Assembly (NCBI GenBank): GCA_014799675.1
Contig: JAAVHM010000096.1
Span: 5,810 to 16,883, forward strand
Source of the DNA: Ruminococcus sp.
GTDB taxonomy: Bacteria > Bacillota > Clostridia > Oscillospirales > Ruminococcaceae
Direction: 5' to 3'
DNA length: 11,074 bases
Below, in pieces: positions 1 through 6,720 of this stretch. The notes below the pieces were generated by a model, which was given only the letters and a program-made list of their open reading frames with translations, was not told the DNA's origin and made no database searches. The stretch's first letter is position 1. Every line of letters starts with the position of its first letter. Position numbers and translations under genes: made by a program.

Positions 1-45
1 ACAAGCTTAATGATAAATTGGCATAATATGTATTTTAGTAACTTT

Positions 46-69
46 TTATTAATTACAAATTATTAATTA
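46..69. repeat. 10-bp direct repeat upstream of the flgM promoters
   Basis: TTATTAATTA occurs at 46-55 and again at 60-69, a 14-bp period. A second repeat, ATTACAAAT, lies at 52-60 and 82-90, 30 bp apart. They sit just upstream of the possible sigma-A promoter and could be an operator. The region is very AT-rich, so chance is a real alternative. No gene is visible in 1-271. Confidence 0.3.
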
Positions 70-70
70 G

Positions 71-98
71 TTCAAAAATATATTACAAATAGTATAAT
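71..98 (+). promoter_or_regulatory. Possible sigma-A promoter upstream of flgM
   Basis: TTCAAA at 71-76 (4 of 6 bases of the -35 consensus) and a perfect TATAAT at 93-98 are separated by 16 bp. This could give basal expression of flgM before sigma-28 is active. The -35 box is weak and the region AT-rich, so a chance TATAAT cannot be excluded. Confidence 0.35.
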
Positions 99-119
99 GA
101 GTAAAAAATATTAACCGCC

Positions 120-150
120 AAAAAATTTTTTTGAAAAAAATCAAAAAAAA
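120..150 (+). promoter_or_regulatory. A-tract block upstream of the sigma-28 promoter
   Basis: Runs A6 (120-125), T7 (126-132), A7 (134-140) and A8 (143-150) end three bases before the -35 element of the sigma-28 promoter. The last two A-runs have centres about one helical turn apart. Such tracts bend DNA and can act as UP elements for the RNA polymerase alpha subunit; that role is inferred here. Confidence 0.4.
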
Positions 151-153
151 CCC

Positions 154-180
154 TAAAGTTTTTTGGAAACCTGCCGATAA
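154..180 (+). promoter_or_regulatory. Consensus sigma-28 (FliA/SigD) promoter of the flgM operon
   Basis: TAAAGTTT (154-161), 11 bases, then GCCGATAA (173-180) is an exact match to the flagellar sigma-28 consensus, counted as TAAA, N15, GCCGATAA. Transcription should start near 186-188, giving a leader of about 85 bases before flgM. No second promoter of this quality is seen down to 10413, so it probably drives the whole late operon. Because the first gene encodes the anti-sigma-28 factor, the promoter forms a feedback loop with its own product. Confidence 0.92.
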
Positions 181-214
181 AAGATATAGAGGGATCTTTA
201 TCTAATGTCATAAC

Positions 215-241
215 TATGCCCGCACGCCAATGCGGAGCATA
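215..241 (+). promoter_or_regulatory. Hairpin in the flgM mRNA leader
   Basis: T-ATGC-CCGCA (215-224) can pair with TGCGG-(A)-GCAT-A (231-241): ten base pairs, one bulged A at 236 and a CGCCAA loop (225-230). It ends about 11 bases before the flgM ribosome binding site (GAAAGGA, 252-258). A competing small hairpin, ATGC-GGA-GCAT (230-240), would expose a GGA of the kind bound by CsrA. The pairing is seen directly; any regulatory role is inference. Confidence 0.5.
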
Positions 242-271
242 AAATTGAACCGAAAGGACGGGATTGCTTTT

Positions 272-553
272 ATGGAAATTAATAAATACGGTTCGGTAAT
301 GTCTGCCTATATGAAAAGCTCTTATGAGCCTGCAAGGCGGGGACGCGTCGGAGCTTCGGCCAAAAACACCGATAAGGCTGAATTTTCTTCCGTACCGAAG
401 GACGGCGGAGTTTCTCAGGCTAAGGCTTCGGTAAAAAAAGAGCTCGAAAGCTTTGCTACCCCCAAGAGGATAGCTGCTCTCAAGACTATGATAGCCGACG
501 GGTCTTACAATATTTCCGCCGAATGCGTTGCTTCTTCCATTATGGAAGGCTGA
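272..553 (+). CDS. flgM: Anti-sigma-28 factor FlgM
   Basis: FlgM binds the flagellar sigma factor sigma-28 in the cytoplasm and blocks late gene expression until the hook-basal body is finished. The product is 93 aa, the usual size. It begins MEINKYGSV, like the MKIN start of the family. The poorly conserved N-terminal half is followed by the sigma-binding region, residues about 51-92, where alternating helices include TPKRIAALKTMIADGSYNIS and end VASSIM. I chose ATG 272 over the in-frame ATG at 230 because the 230 start lies in the leader hairpin, lacks a ribosome binding site and adds a tail foreign to FlgM. GAAAGGA (252-258) precedes 272 with a rather long 13-base gap. It is the first gene of the sigma-28 operon and so likely controls its own expression. 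Family identity is fairly firm from sequence end, size and position. Confidence 0.88.
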   Translation: MEINKYGSVMSAYMKSSYEPARRGRVGASAKNTDKAEFSSVPKDGGVSQAKASVKKELESFATPKRIAALKTMIADGSYNISAECVASSIMEG

Positions 554-650
554 GCCTTTCGGTCATTCACAATATCGGAACATAACGGGGATAACCAATT
601 ATTATACGGTTTGTAATAATCTTGTATGATTATACGAAAGGAAAAAAGAT

Positions 651-1100
651 ATGCCCGATTACAAAGAAATCATTAGGTTTTTTGATGAGTATATTGCTCA
701 TTATAAAAGCTTCCTTAAGTTTGAATACGCCAAGGCTGACATGATAAACAAAGGCGCGGTGGCGCAGCTCAGCGACTCTCTTACAACGGAGCAGGCGCTT
801 ATCATGAAAACAAATACCCTTGAAACAAGGCGCATGAAGCTTGTGGAAGGCTGCGGAAACACATTTGAAGAGCTTATAAACGGCGCTCCCGAGGAGCACA
901 GGGATAGGCTGAGAAGCCAGCACGAGGAGCTGTCAAAGATCATCTACAAGATAAAAGAGCTTAACGACTGTGCAGGCGAAATAGTTTCGGAAAGACTTAA
1001 AAGAATACAGCAGCGCACCGCGGAGCTGGACGTTTACGACGGCAAGGGCGCACTAAAGCGGGAACACGCGACAAAAGCCGCTATCTTCAGAAATGTATAA
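651..1100 (+). CDS. flgN: Flagellar export chaperone FlgN
   Basis: FlgN proteins are cytoplasmic export chaperones that bind the C-terminal ends of the hook-filament junction proteins FlgK and FlgL and deliver them to the flagellar type III export gate. This 149-aa protein is nearly all helical and charged, with no signal peptide or membrane segment. The family pattern of a long first helix pair is visible: LTTEQALIMKTNTLETRRMKL (from residue 44), then a helix at about 82-128, and the short glycine tail YDGKGALK (129-136) often seen at the C terminus. It lies between flgM and its presumed client flgK, as in Bacillus (yvyG). AAAGGA (637-642) sits 8 bases before the ATG. Direct repeats of ATTATACG (601-608, 629-636) lie in the 97-base gap before it. 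FlgN sequences diverge strongly, so the call rests partly on position. Confidence 0.82.
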   Translation: MPDYKEIIRFFDEYIAHYKSFLKFEYAKADMINKGAVAQLSDSLTTEQALIMKTNTLETRRMKLVEGCGNTFEELINGAPEEHRDRLRSQHEELSKIIYKIKELNDCAGEIVSERLKRIQQRTAELDVYDGKGALKREHATKAAIFRNV

Positions 1101-1123
1101 GATTTAGAAAGGATTGGTCATAA

Positions 1124-3592
1124 ATGGCATCAAGTTTTATGGGTCTGTATGTTCAGCGCGACGCTCTTAATATTGCACAGAAATCGCTGGATATAGTAGG
1201 AAACAATATTTCAAACATTAAAACCGTTGGTTACACAAGGCAGAGAGTAGACGTTTGCTCGGTAGGCTATGCAAAGGGAACTCTCGGCTATAACAACTCT
1301 ATAGAGCTTTCGGGAAGAGGCGCGGAGGCTGTAGGCGTTGCACAGCTCAGAGACAGGCTGTACGACCAGCACGTAAGGACCTACAGCGGCAACCTCTGCA
1401 ACGCGGGCGCAAAAATGGACGCTCTCAGCAAGATAGAGGATATCTTCGACAGCATAGAGGCTGATACGAGAGATACCGACGGAAAGGATCTGGGCGTAAG
1501 CTTTTCTTCCCTCGTCAGCAAGCTGAAATCGGCTCTCAGCAGCTATTCCGTTGACAACGCCGACAGAAGCACAATGGCTAATACAACTCTCAACGCCGCA
1601 AAGAGCCTTATTGAATGCATAAACAAGTACTATAACGATATCGACAAGGTATCCGCGACCGTTGTCAGCGACACAAAAGCGACGGTAGACAGGATAAACG
1701 AGATATTTGAGGAATTGGGCGGCATAAACAAGGAGATCAAGAACGCCTATATCGCTATGGGATATATCACAAGCGATATGAACAACTATAAGGTACAGAA
1801 CCAGTACGGTCCTCTCGAGCTTAAGGATCAGTTCCACGTCCTCCTTGACGAGCTTTCACAGTACGGCAACATTGACGTGCAGGAGGAAAACGACGGTACG
1901 TTTACAGTAAAGTTTGCGGGTAATATCGTTGTAAAAAACAAGTACTACGCTCAGATGGCTATGTCCGAGTTCAACCCTCGTCCCACAGAGCTTGGCTTTG
2001 TCCTTTCAAGCAACGACGATAACCTCGACCAGTTTATACCTAAAAAGGACGCTGCGGGCAACATTATCGACGCTTACGGATATGTTGATACCGAGGTGGA
2101 TTACAGGATAAGAGGTCTTAAAAGTCAGGACGAATGGTATAAGCTCCACACGGCTGTAGGCACGGGCGGAGACGCGCAGGTGCTTCTCAGAAGCGATATG
2201 TACAAGGGCGAGCTTCTTGATATCACAGGCGGAAGAAGCGGCAGGGCTATCCCTCAGTACCTTGATTCCGGTTCGTTAAGAGGTCTTCTGGACGTTTATA
2301 ACGGCAGAGGCACATTCGCTGAAGGCGACAGCGGAAATTATCCCGTGGTCGCAAAGCAGATCGAAGTCGCAAACAAGGCTCTTGCAGACCTTGCGGCTTT
2401 CAATCAGAATCCGGGCAGCTTCTCCTACGGCGAGGTAGAAAAGCTTAAGGACGACATTGAGAACGCTATCGGAGCAAAGATCACAAAGATAATTGAGCAG
2501 GACGGAAACGGCGATGACGTTGAAAAATATGTTGTAACAGTCAACAATGTTGAGATACTTTCCAAGGACGGCGACGTTAAAACTCTTGAACTGAAGGCAA
2601 AGGCAGGTCAGGATTATGCTACTATAATCGCCAAGGGCGCGGATACTACGGACGCGGACGGCAATATTGTCCCGGGCGAGGAAGAAACGTTAAGGACGAT
2701 GTACAGCAACTCCTATCAGGGTATCGAATATTACAGAGACCTTCTCAACTCTTATGTAAATACCCTGACGGATCATTTCAACAACGCATACACAGGCTTT
2801 GACGTTAAGGTAGATACCGCCGATTACATAAACAGCTACGCAATGCAGCTTGCCGAATACAGCAAAAATCCGCTGGAGTCAGACCTTACAAGGGACGACG
2901 TCGCAAAGATTATTAAAAGACTTAAAATGGTTGACGGCGTGACCGTTACTCCGGATACGGCGGACGGCGTAGAAACTTACACGGTAGAGTACAAGGGTAC
3001 AGAAGTAGCTTCCCCCGACGGCACGTTCACCAAGATAGACAAGGAAGCGCTTCCCGAAGATGAACAGACCACTATCCTCAAAGACTTTGACTATGAGCTT
3101 CTTACATATGACAAGAATTTCTTCAGAAATGCCGCTGAAAACGTAAGAATAAGCGACGACTGGCTCAACAGACCCGAGATCATTGCAGACCCTACAAACG
3201 ACAATGAATATGAGGAACTGCTGAATGTACAGATAAACAAGCTTCTCGGAATTTTCGGAACAGACCTTACGATCTATGCCGATTATGACAACGACGGAAA
3301 TTACGATCATACAGTAAAGACAGAGCACGCTCCCGAGGAATTCGTGGATTTCATATGCCAGGATCTCGGTCACAGGGTATCCTTGGAGGAAACAATATAC
3401 GAGACAACGGATATCAATCTGACGCAGTATGAATACCTCAGAAGCGGCGTTATGGACGTTTCAATGGAAGAAGAGGGCGTTGATATGCTGAACTTCCAGA
3501 AATGGTACAGCGCAATTTCAAGAATGGTGTCCGCTATGGACGAACTTCTTGACAGGCTTATCAACCATACCGGCATAGTCGGCTTGAATTAA
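1124..3592 (+). CDS. flgK: Hook-associated protein 1 FlgK (enlarged)
   Basis: FlgK forms the first ring of the hook-filament junction after export through the flagellar channel. The N terminus is diagnostic: the D0 helix holds LNIAQKSLDIVGNNISNIKT (residues 15-34) and then VGYTRQRVDV (35-44), the shared rod/hook signature. The DQFHVLLDELSQYGNIDVQE stretch (235-254), SGSLRGLLDVYNG (382-394), GIEYYRDLLNSYVNTL (533-548) and ENVRISDDWLNRPEIIA (672-688) match conserved FlgK blocks. The C-terminal D0/D1 helix, residues about 776-815, has DVSMEEEGVDMLNFQKWYSA and ends DELLDRLIN. At 822 aa it is much longer than the roughly 500-550 aa of Bacillus or Salmonella FlgK; the extra residues lie mainly between 280 and 680. 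Four cysteines (45, 92, 165, 745) are unusual for an axial protein. AAAGGA (1108-1113) lies 10 bases before the start; flgL follows after 51 bases. Confidence 0.95.
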   Translation: MASSFMGLYVQRDALNIAQKSLDIVGNNISNIKTVGYTRQRVDVCSVGYAKGTLGYNNSIELSGRGAEAVGVAQLRDRLYDQHVRTYSGNLCNAGAKMDALSKIEDIFDSIEADTRDTDGKDLGVSFSSLVSKLKSALSSYSVDNADRSTMANTTLNAAKSLIECINKYYNDIDKVSATVVSDTKATVDRINEIFEELGGINKEIKNAYIAMGYITSDMNNYKVQNQYGPLELKDQFHVLLDELSQYGNIDVQEENDGTFTVKFAGNIVVKNKYYAQMAMSEFNPRPTELGFVLSSNDDNLDQFIPKKDAAGNIIDAYGYVDTEVDYRIRGLKSQDEWYKLHTAVGTGGDAQVLLRSDMYKGELLDITGGRSGRAIPQYLDSGSLRGLLDVYNGRGTFAEGDSGNYPVVAKQIEVANKALADLAAFNQNPGSFSYGEVEKLKDDIENAIGAKITKIIEQDGNGDDVEKYVVTVNNVEILSKDGDVKTLELKAKAGQDYATIIAKGADTTDADGNIVPGEEETLRTMYSNSYQGIEYYRDLLNSYVNTLTDHFNNAYTGFDVKVDTADYINSYAMQLAEYSKNPLESDLTRDDVAKIIKRLKMVDGVTVTPDTADGVETYTVEYKGTEVASPDGTFTKIDKEALPEDEQTTILKDFDYELLTYDKNFFRNAAENVRISDDWLNRPEIIADPTNDNEYEELLNVQINKLLGIFGTDLTIYADYDNDGNYDHTVKTEHAPEEFVDFICQDLGHRVSLEETIYETTDINLTQYEYLRSGVMDVSMEEEGVDMLNFQKWYSAISRMVSAMDELLDRLINHTGIVGLN

Positions 3593-3643
3593 TAAATAAT
3601 TTTGGAACGTTATAAATAAAAAGCAAGAAAGGAATGATCACCA

Positions 3644-5242
3644 ATGATGATGAGAATTACCGATAAGATATCAAACGGAACTTTTCTCACCAACAATACC
3701 CGTCTTCGCAGCAATCTGCTCGGAAGCTATACAAGGATCATGACCCAGCGCCGCTTCAACCGTGTTTCGGAGGACAGCATAAACGGCGCAAAGGCAATGA
3801 TAATCCGCCGCGACCTCAGAGACCTTGATATTTACGACAGCAATTTAAGCTCCGCAAAGCAGCTTTTCACCGAGGCGGAAAGCAATCTTACCGATATCGC
3901 CAGCAAGAATTATATTTCCGTTAAGGAAATACTTGTCGCCTCGTCAACAGGCTCTTATTCCCAGATGGAATTGGACAGCTATGCTACAGCGCTTGACCAG
4001 ATCGCTGAACAAATGGTCAGCACCATGAATGCCGATTTCAGCGACAGGCAGATATTCGGCGGAACAAACAACAGCTCTCCTCCGTTTGCTATAGGAAGAT
4101 ACTGTATTACCAACGAGGGCGGCGAGGTAGTTTATCCCCCGTACTACTATGACTACTATGTGGGAGCTGACGCTACCCAGAAGCAGGTGGATCAGGCAAA
4201 CGCCGATATCGCAAAGCTTGCCCAGTACAATATAGACGGCGTTGAGAATATGAACAAAGACGAGCTCGGCAAAGAGGTCGCCGCAATAAGAGAAAATCTC
4301 AAAAAGCTTAATTTGGAGCTTACATTGAACGAGGATAACCAGTACATGGTAACCGCTGTTGCGGACAACGGCAAGGGCGATAAAATTGAAATTCTCAATT
4401 ATCAGGGAGAATTCAAGGAAGTAAGCTGCGACATAAACACAACACAGGACGGAGAAACAACAGTAGGTATTTCCGTTGACGGCGTTGAAATAACTCCCAA
4501 GGGCAATCCGCCTAAGGAAAACGAAGTTAAGTCTCATTTTGAAATGGCTGACATTCCCCGTTCGGTAACATACAACGGTATCCCCGTTGACTTTGATGTT
4601 ATGCACAGGATGACCGACGCGAACGGAAATAAATTCGATATCCAGATAGGTGAAAAGTTCACGATCAAAGCATTGAACGATGATTTCACATGGGGCGAGG
4701 AAAAGGAGATCGCGCCCAACGTTGAAGCGGCTGTCAAGGGAAGAGACAATTCGCTTATCTTCCCCGGCTCCGAGCCTATTTATATCGACATCGGCATAGG
4801 CATTAAATACGATAAGGACAATGATTATAAGGTAGACCCCCAGACAGCTATGGATATTTCACTTAACGGAGCTTCCGTTACAGGCAGCGGTCTTGACAGC
4901 GAGGGCTACAGCAAGAACCTTATGCAGCTTGTTCTCGACGCCGCAAGAGCTTTGAAGAAAGGCGACCAGTCCACGGTAAACGCTATCATAGACAAGGCTG
5001 ATATATCTAACAACAACGTCCTGACAGCTATCACAACTCTCGGCTCAAGGCAGAACAGCATTGAGTTCTATGTAAACAGGAACGATGATTCCAGATACAA
5101 TTTGAGAGAACGTCAGAACATTGTTGAGGGAACTGATATGGAGACCGAGATAAGCTATTGGGAAAGCCTTATGGCGGCTTATGAAGCTTCCCTCAAGGTA
5201 GGCACACAGGTCATTCCGAATTCTATTTTCAACTACATATAA
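3644..5242 (+). CDS. flgL: Hook-associated protein 3 FlgL (enlarged)
   Basis: FlgL forms the second junction ring, between FlgK and the flagellin filament. It is flagellin-like at both ends. The N-terminal helices start MRITDKISNGTFLTN (3-17), followed by RFNRVSEDSINGAKAM (37-52), which corresponds to the family's R-x-x-SDDP-x-x-A motif, and by FSDRQIFGGTNNSSPPF (132-148), the usual end of D1 in FlgL. The C-terminal helix TDMETEISYWESLMAAYEAS (497-516) and the end VIPNSIFNYI complete the coiled D0/D1 pair. At 532 aa it is far longer than the common size of about 300; residues about 150-400 form an acidic inserted domain with no family I recognise. AAGAAAGGA (3625-3633) fits ATG 3644; ATG 3647 is also possible. 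It lies in the operon between flgK and the YviE-like gene. Confidence 0.93.
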   Translation: MMMRITDKISNGTFLTNNTRLRSNLLGSYTRIMTQRRFNRVSEDSINGAKAMIIRRDLRDLDIYDSNLSSAKQLFTEAESNLTDIASKNYISVKEILVASSTGSYSQMELDSYATALDQIAEQMVSTMNADFSDRQIFGGTNNSSPPFAIGRYCITNEGGEVVYPPYYYDYYVGADATQKQVDQANADIAKLAQYNIDGVENMNKDELGKEVAAIRENLKKLNLELTLNEDNQYMVTAVADNGKGDKIEILNYQGEFKEVSCDINTTQDGETTVGISVDGVEITPKGNPPKENEVKSHFEMADIPRSVTYNGIPVDFDVMHRMTDANGNKFDIQIGEKFTIKALNDDFTWGEEKEIAPNVEAAVKGRDNSLIFPGSEPIYIDIGIGIKYDKDNDYKVDPQTAMDISLNGASVTGSGLDSEGYSKNLMQLVLDAARALKKGDQSTVNAIIDKADISNNNVLTAITTLGSRQNSIEFYVNRNDDSRYNLRERQNIVEGTDMETEISYWESLMAAYEASLKVGTQVIPNSIFNYI

Positions 5243-5368
5243 GCAAATTAAATTCTAAAACAGCTTATGGCTTGGCATAAAACGGTTCTTTCAGCCGTCA
5301 ACAAATGAACGAAAGGAGAAAGCCACCCTGCGGCGCGCAGTGAAGCCTTACGGGGGCGGATTACTGAT
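5243..5368 (+). promoter_or_regulatory. Structured flgL-yviE spacer with a displaced ribosome binding site
   Basis: This 126-base gap contains three small hairpins: TTATG/CATAA (5265-5269 with 5276-5280), ACGG/CCGT (5282-5285 with 5295-5298) and CTGCG-GCG-CGCAG (5328-5340). A near-ideal ribosome binding site, GAAAGGAG (5311-5318), lies 50 bases before the next ATG. It stands instead 9 bases before a CTG that opens an 18-codon frame (5328-5384) overlapping the downstream gene's start. No promoter is evident. The features are seen directly; whether they form a translational control element is inference. Confidence 0.3.
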
Positions 5369-5992
5369 ATGGAGCAATTGTTAAGTTATAAACATATTCC
5401 AATTAAGGTTGAGGTAAAGGTTCAGCGGGCAGAGCTGAGGCCTGTAGAGGACAGCGGTAAAACATCTGCTGCACCCTCCGTAAAGGTATCTTCAAAGCAG
5501 GGGGGAGGACTTCGTTTACAGGCTGAGCCTTACAGGGTAGACCTTTCCGACGCAAGAAACTACGATACCTATATCCCGTCAACAGGTACGGAAAACGGTA
5601 TCACGCTTACTTACGAGGCTGTGGCAAAGCTTGCCGACGGCACACAAAAAAGCGGAGAGGCAAGCGGCGTTCAGCATAAAAAGCCTTCAAGCGTCGAAGC
5701 GGCGTTAAAGGCTCTGCCGAAAAGCCGAAGCAAGGCTGTAAGCTATAACAACGGCACGCTGAGCATCAACTATCAGATGAATCTGCCGTCCCCCACCGTC
5801 GAAACAACAGCGGCAGCCGCAAGCGACCCTGTTGAGGCGATACAGTTTACCGAGTTTGAATTTGTTCCGGGCAGCATAGAGTTTATAATCACTCAAATGC
5901 CCGAGCTTGACATCGAGTATCTTGGCGACCCGATATACTTCCCCAGAAGCGCCGACCCCAATTATGAACCGCCTCTTGACATTTTTGCGTGA
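5369..5992 (+). CDS. YviE-like protein of the DUF6470 type
   Basis: The function of this family is not known; members sit between flgL and fliW in many Gram-positive flagellar operons, as yviE does in Bacillus subtilis. The product is 207 aa, close to YviE size, soluble, without a signal peptide. N-terminal beta-rich repeats alternate hydrophobic and polar residues (IPIKVEVKVQRAELRP, 10-25). LRLQAEPYRVDLSDARNY (48-65) recalls the family's proline-rich, acidic strand repeats. The C-terminal block FVPGSIEFIITQMPELDIEY (165-184) matches the PG-x-x-x...YPDLNIDVEY end of YviE. The ATG has only a GGGGGCGGA (5352-5359) as ribosome binding site; the better one lies 50 bases upstream. It is the least certain identity among the flagellar genes here and rests on position plus the C-terminal pattern. 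Confidence 0.68.
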   Translation: MEQLLSYKHIPIKVEVKVQRAELRPVEDSGKTSAAPSVKVSSKQGGGLRLQAEPYRVDLSDARNYDTYIPSTGTENGITLTYEAVAKLADGTQKSGEASGVQHKKPSSVEAALKALPKSRSKAVSYNNGTLSINYQMNLPSPTVETTAAAASDPVEAIQFTEFEFVPGSIEFIITQMPELDIEYLGDPIYFPRSADPNYEPPLDIFA

Positions 5993-6026
5993 TTTCGCGT
6001 AATAAGAAAATAAGAGAGGAATTTGT

Positions 6027-6461
6027 ATGACTATAAATACAAGAGATTTCGGCGAACAGGAAATTGCCGAGGATAAGATAATCAATTTTCCCAACGGCAT
6101 ATATGCCTTTGAGGATCAGCACAGGTTCGTAATGCTTTCTCCATTGGGTAACGACGTTTTTCCTGCGTGGCTGCAAAGTCTTGACAACGAAAATCTTTGC
6201 TTTATAGTGTTCGACCCCGAACAGCTGGTAAAGGATTATTCCGTCACAGCGGACGAGGAAAGCGCAGCGGCGATTGAAAAGAACCGCAAAACAAGCATAA
6301 GATACCTTAGTCTTGCCGTAGTGCCCGAGGAGTACAAAAACACAACGGTGAACCTTAAAAGTCCGATAATGATAAACGCCGATAAAATGCTTGCGGCGCA
6401 GGTCATAGCGTCGGAGGATTACCCCATAAAGTTCCCTATCTTTAAGAAGGAGGGAGCGTAA
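6027..6461 (+). CDS. fliW: Flagellar assembly factor FliW
   Basis: FliW binds cytoplasmic flagellin and, when flagellin is exported, instead binds CsrA and blocks it non-competitively, so flagellin translation follows secretion. At 144 aa the product has the usual length. Family blocks are clear: INFPNGIYAFED (19-30), FPAWLQSLDNENLCFIVFDP (45-64) and the C-terminal VNLKSPIMIN (108-117), all parts of its small beta-barrel fold. The ribosome binding site GAGAGGA (6014-6020) is 6 bases before the ATG. The stop codon overlaps the csrA start by one base (TAATG), which implies translational coupling and a fixed ratio of the two partners. The pairing with csrA in a late flagellar operon strongly supports the function. 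Confidence 0.95.
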   Translation: MTINTRDFGEQEIAEDKIINFPNGIYAFEDQHRFVMLSPLGNDVFPAWLQSLDNENLCFIVFDPEQLVKDYSVTADEESAAAIEKNRKTSIRYLSLAVVPEEYKNTTVNLKSPIMINADKMLAAQVIASEDYPIKFPIFKKEGA

Positions 6462-6685
6462 TGCTGGTTATAACCCGTAAAAACGGCGAGGGCTTCCTTA
6501 TAGGCGAGAACGTCAGGGTAACGGTGGTCGAAACTGCCAAGGACCGCGTTAAGATCGGCATTGACGCTCCGTCTGATGTCAAGATCATAAGGAACGAGCT
6601 TTTCGATACCGAAAGGTTTAATATTCAGGCAGCTCTGCACAAGTCCGCCGCGGATCTGCTGTCAATAATAAAAAATCAGGAATAA
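6461..6685 (+). CDS. csrA: Carbon storage / translational regulator CsrA
   Basis: CsrA is a small dimeric RNA-binding protein that grips GGA motifs in mRNA leaders, usually blocking ribosome binding; in Bacillus its main target is the flagellin (hag) leader. The 74-aa product starts MLVITRKNGEGFLIGENVRV and continues through the family core VKIGIDAPSDVKIIRNEL (30-47). Arg6 and Arg44, the latter essential for RNA contact in characterised homologues, are present. The C-terminal tail is somewhat longer than in E. coli (61 aa) and is typical of Gram-positive CsrA. The ribosome binding site AAGGAGGG (6447-6454) lies inside the end of fliW and itself holds two GGA motifs (6449-6451, 6453-6455), so autoregulation is possible but unproven. 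Overlap with fliW by one base marks a coupled pair. Confidence 0.96.
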   Translation: MLVITRKNGEGFLIGENVRVTVVETAKDRVKIGIDAPSDVKIIRNELFDTERFNIQAALHKSAADLLSIIKNQE

Positions 6686-6720
6686 AATTGCTATTTTGAA
6701 TTACAGAAAGGATGATTTGT

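Noticed and set aside
181..199. AAAGAT/ATCTTT hairpin at the start of the flgM leader
   Set aside because: The expected transcription start near 187 would leave most of the 5' arm out of the RNA.
230..271. Upstream in-frame ATG as the start of flgM (14 extra residues)
   Set aside because: It lies inside a leader hairpin, has no ribosome binding site, and adds residues foreign to FlgM; the ATG at 272 gives the family-like MEIN start.
616..633. ATAATC/GATTAT stem between flgM and flgN as a terminator
   Set aside because: Short AT-only stem with no U-run and a purine-rich ribosome binding site following it; flgN is clearly in the same operon.
1211..1837. Long open frame on the - strand inside flgK (and similar frames inside flgL and fliD)
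   Set aside because: These are antisense shadows of strongly conserved flagellar genes; no ribosome binding sites or recognisable families.
3659..3666. ACCGATAA near the flgL start as a sigma-28 -10 element
   Set aside because: No TAAA-like -35 lies 15 bases upstream, and it falls within flgL coding sequence.
4202..4209. GCCGATAT inside flgL as a sigma-28 -10 element
   Set aside because: The bases at the -35 position are GCAG; no promoter pattern.
6356..6385. Possible internal sigma-28 promoter before csrA (TAAA at 6356, GCCGATAA at 6378)
   Set aside because: The -10-like element is perfect, but the spacer from TAAA is 18 instead of about 15 bases and it is inside fliW coding sequence.
6712..6720. 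ATG 6712 as the start of fliD
   Set aside because: It overlaps the GAAAGGA ribosome binding site that serves ATG 6721, and FliD homologues start close to the MSS residues.
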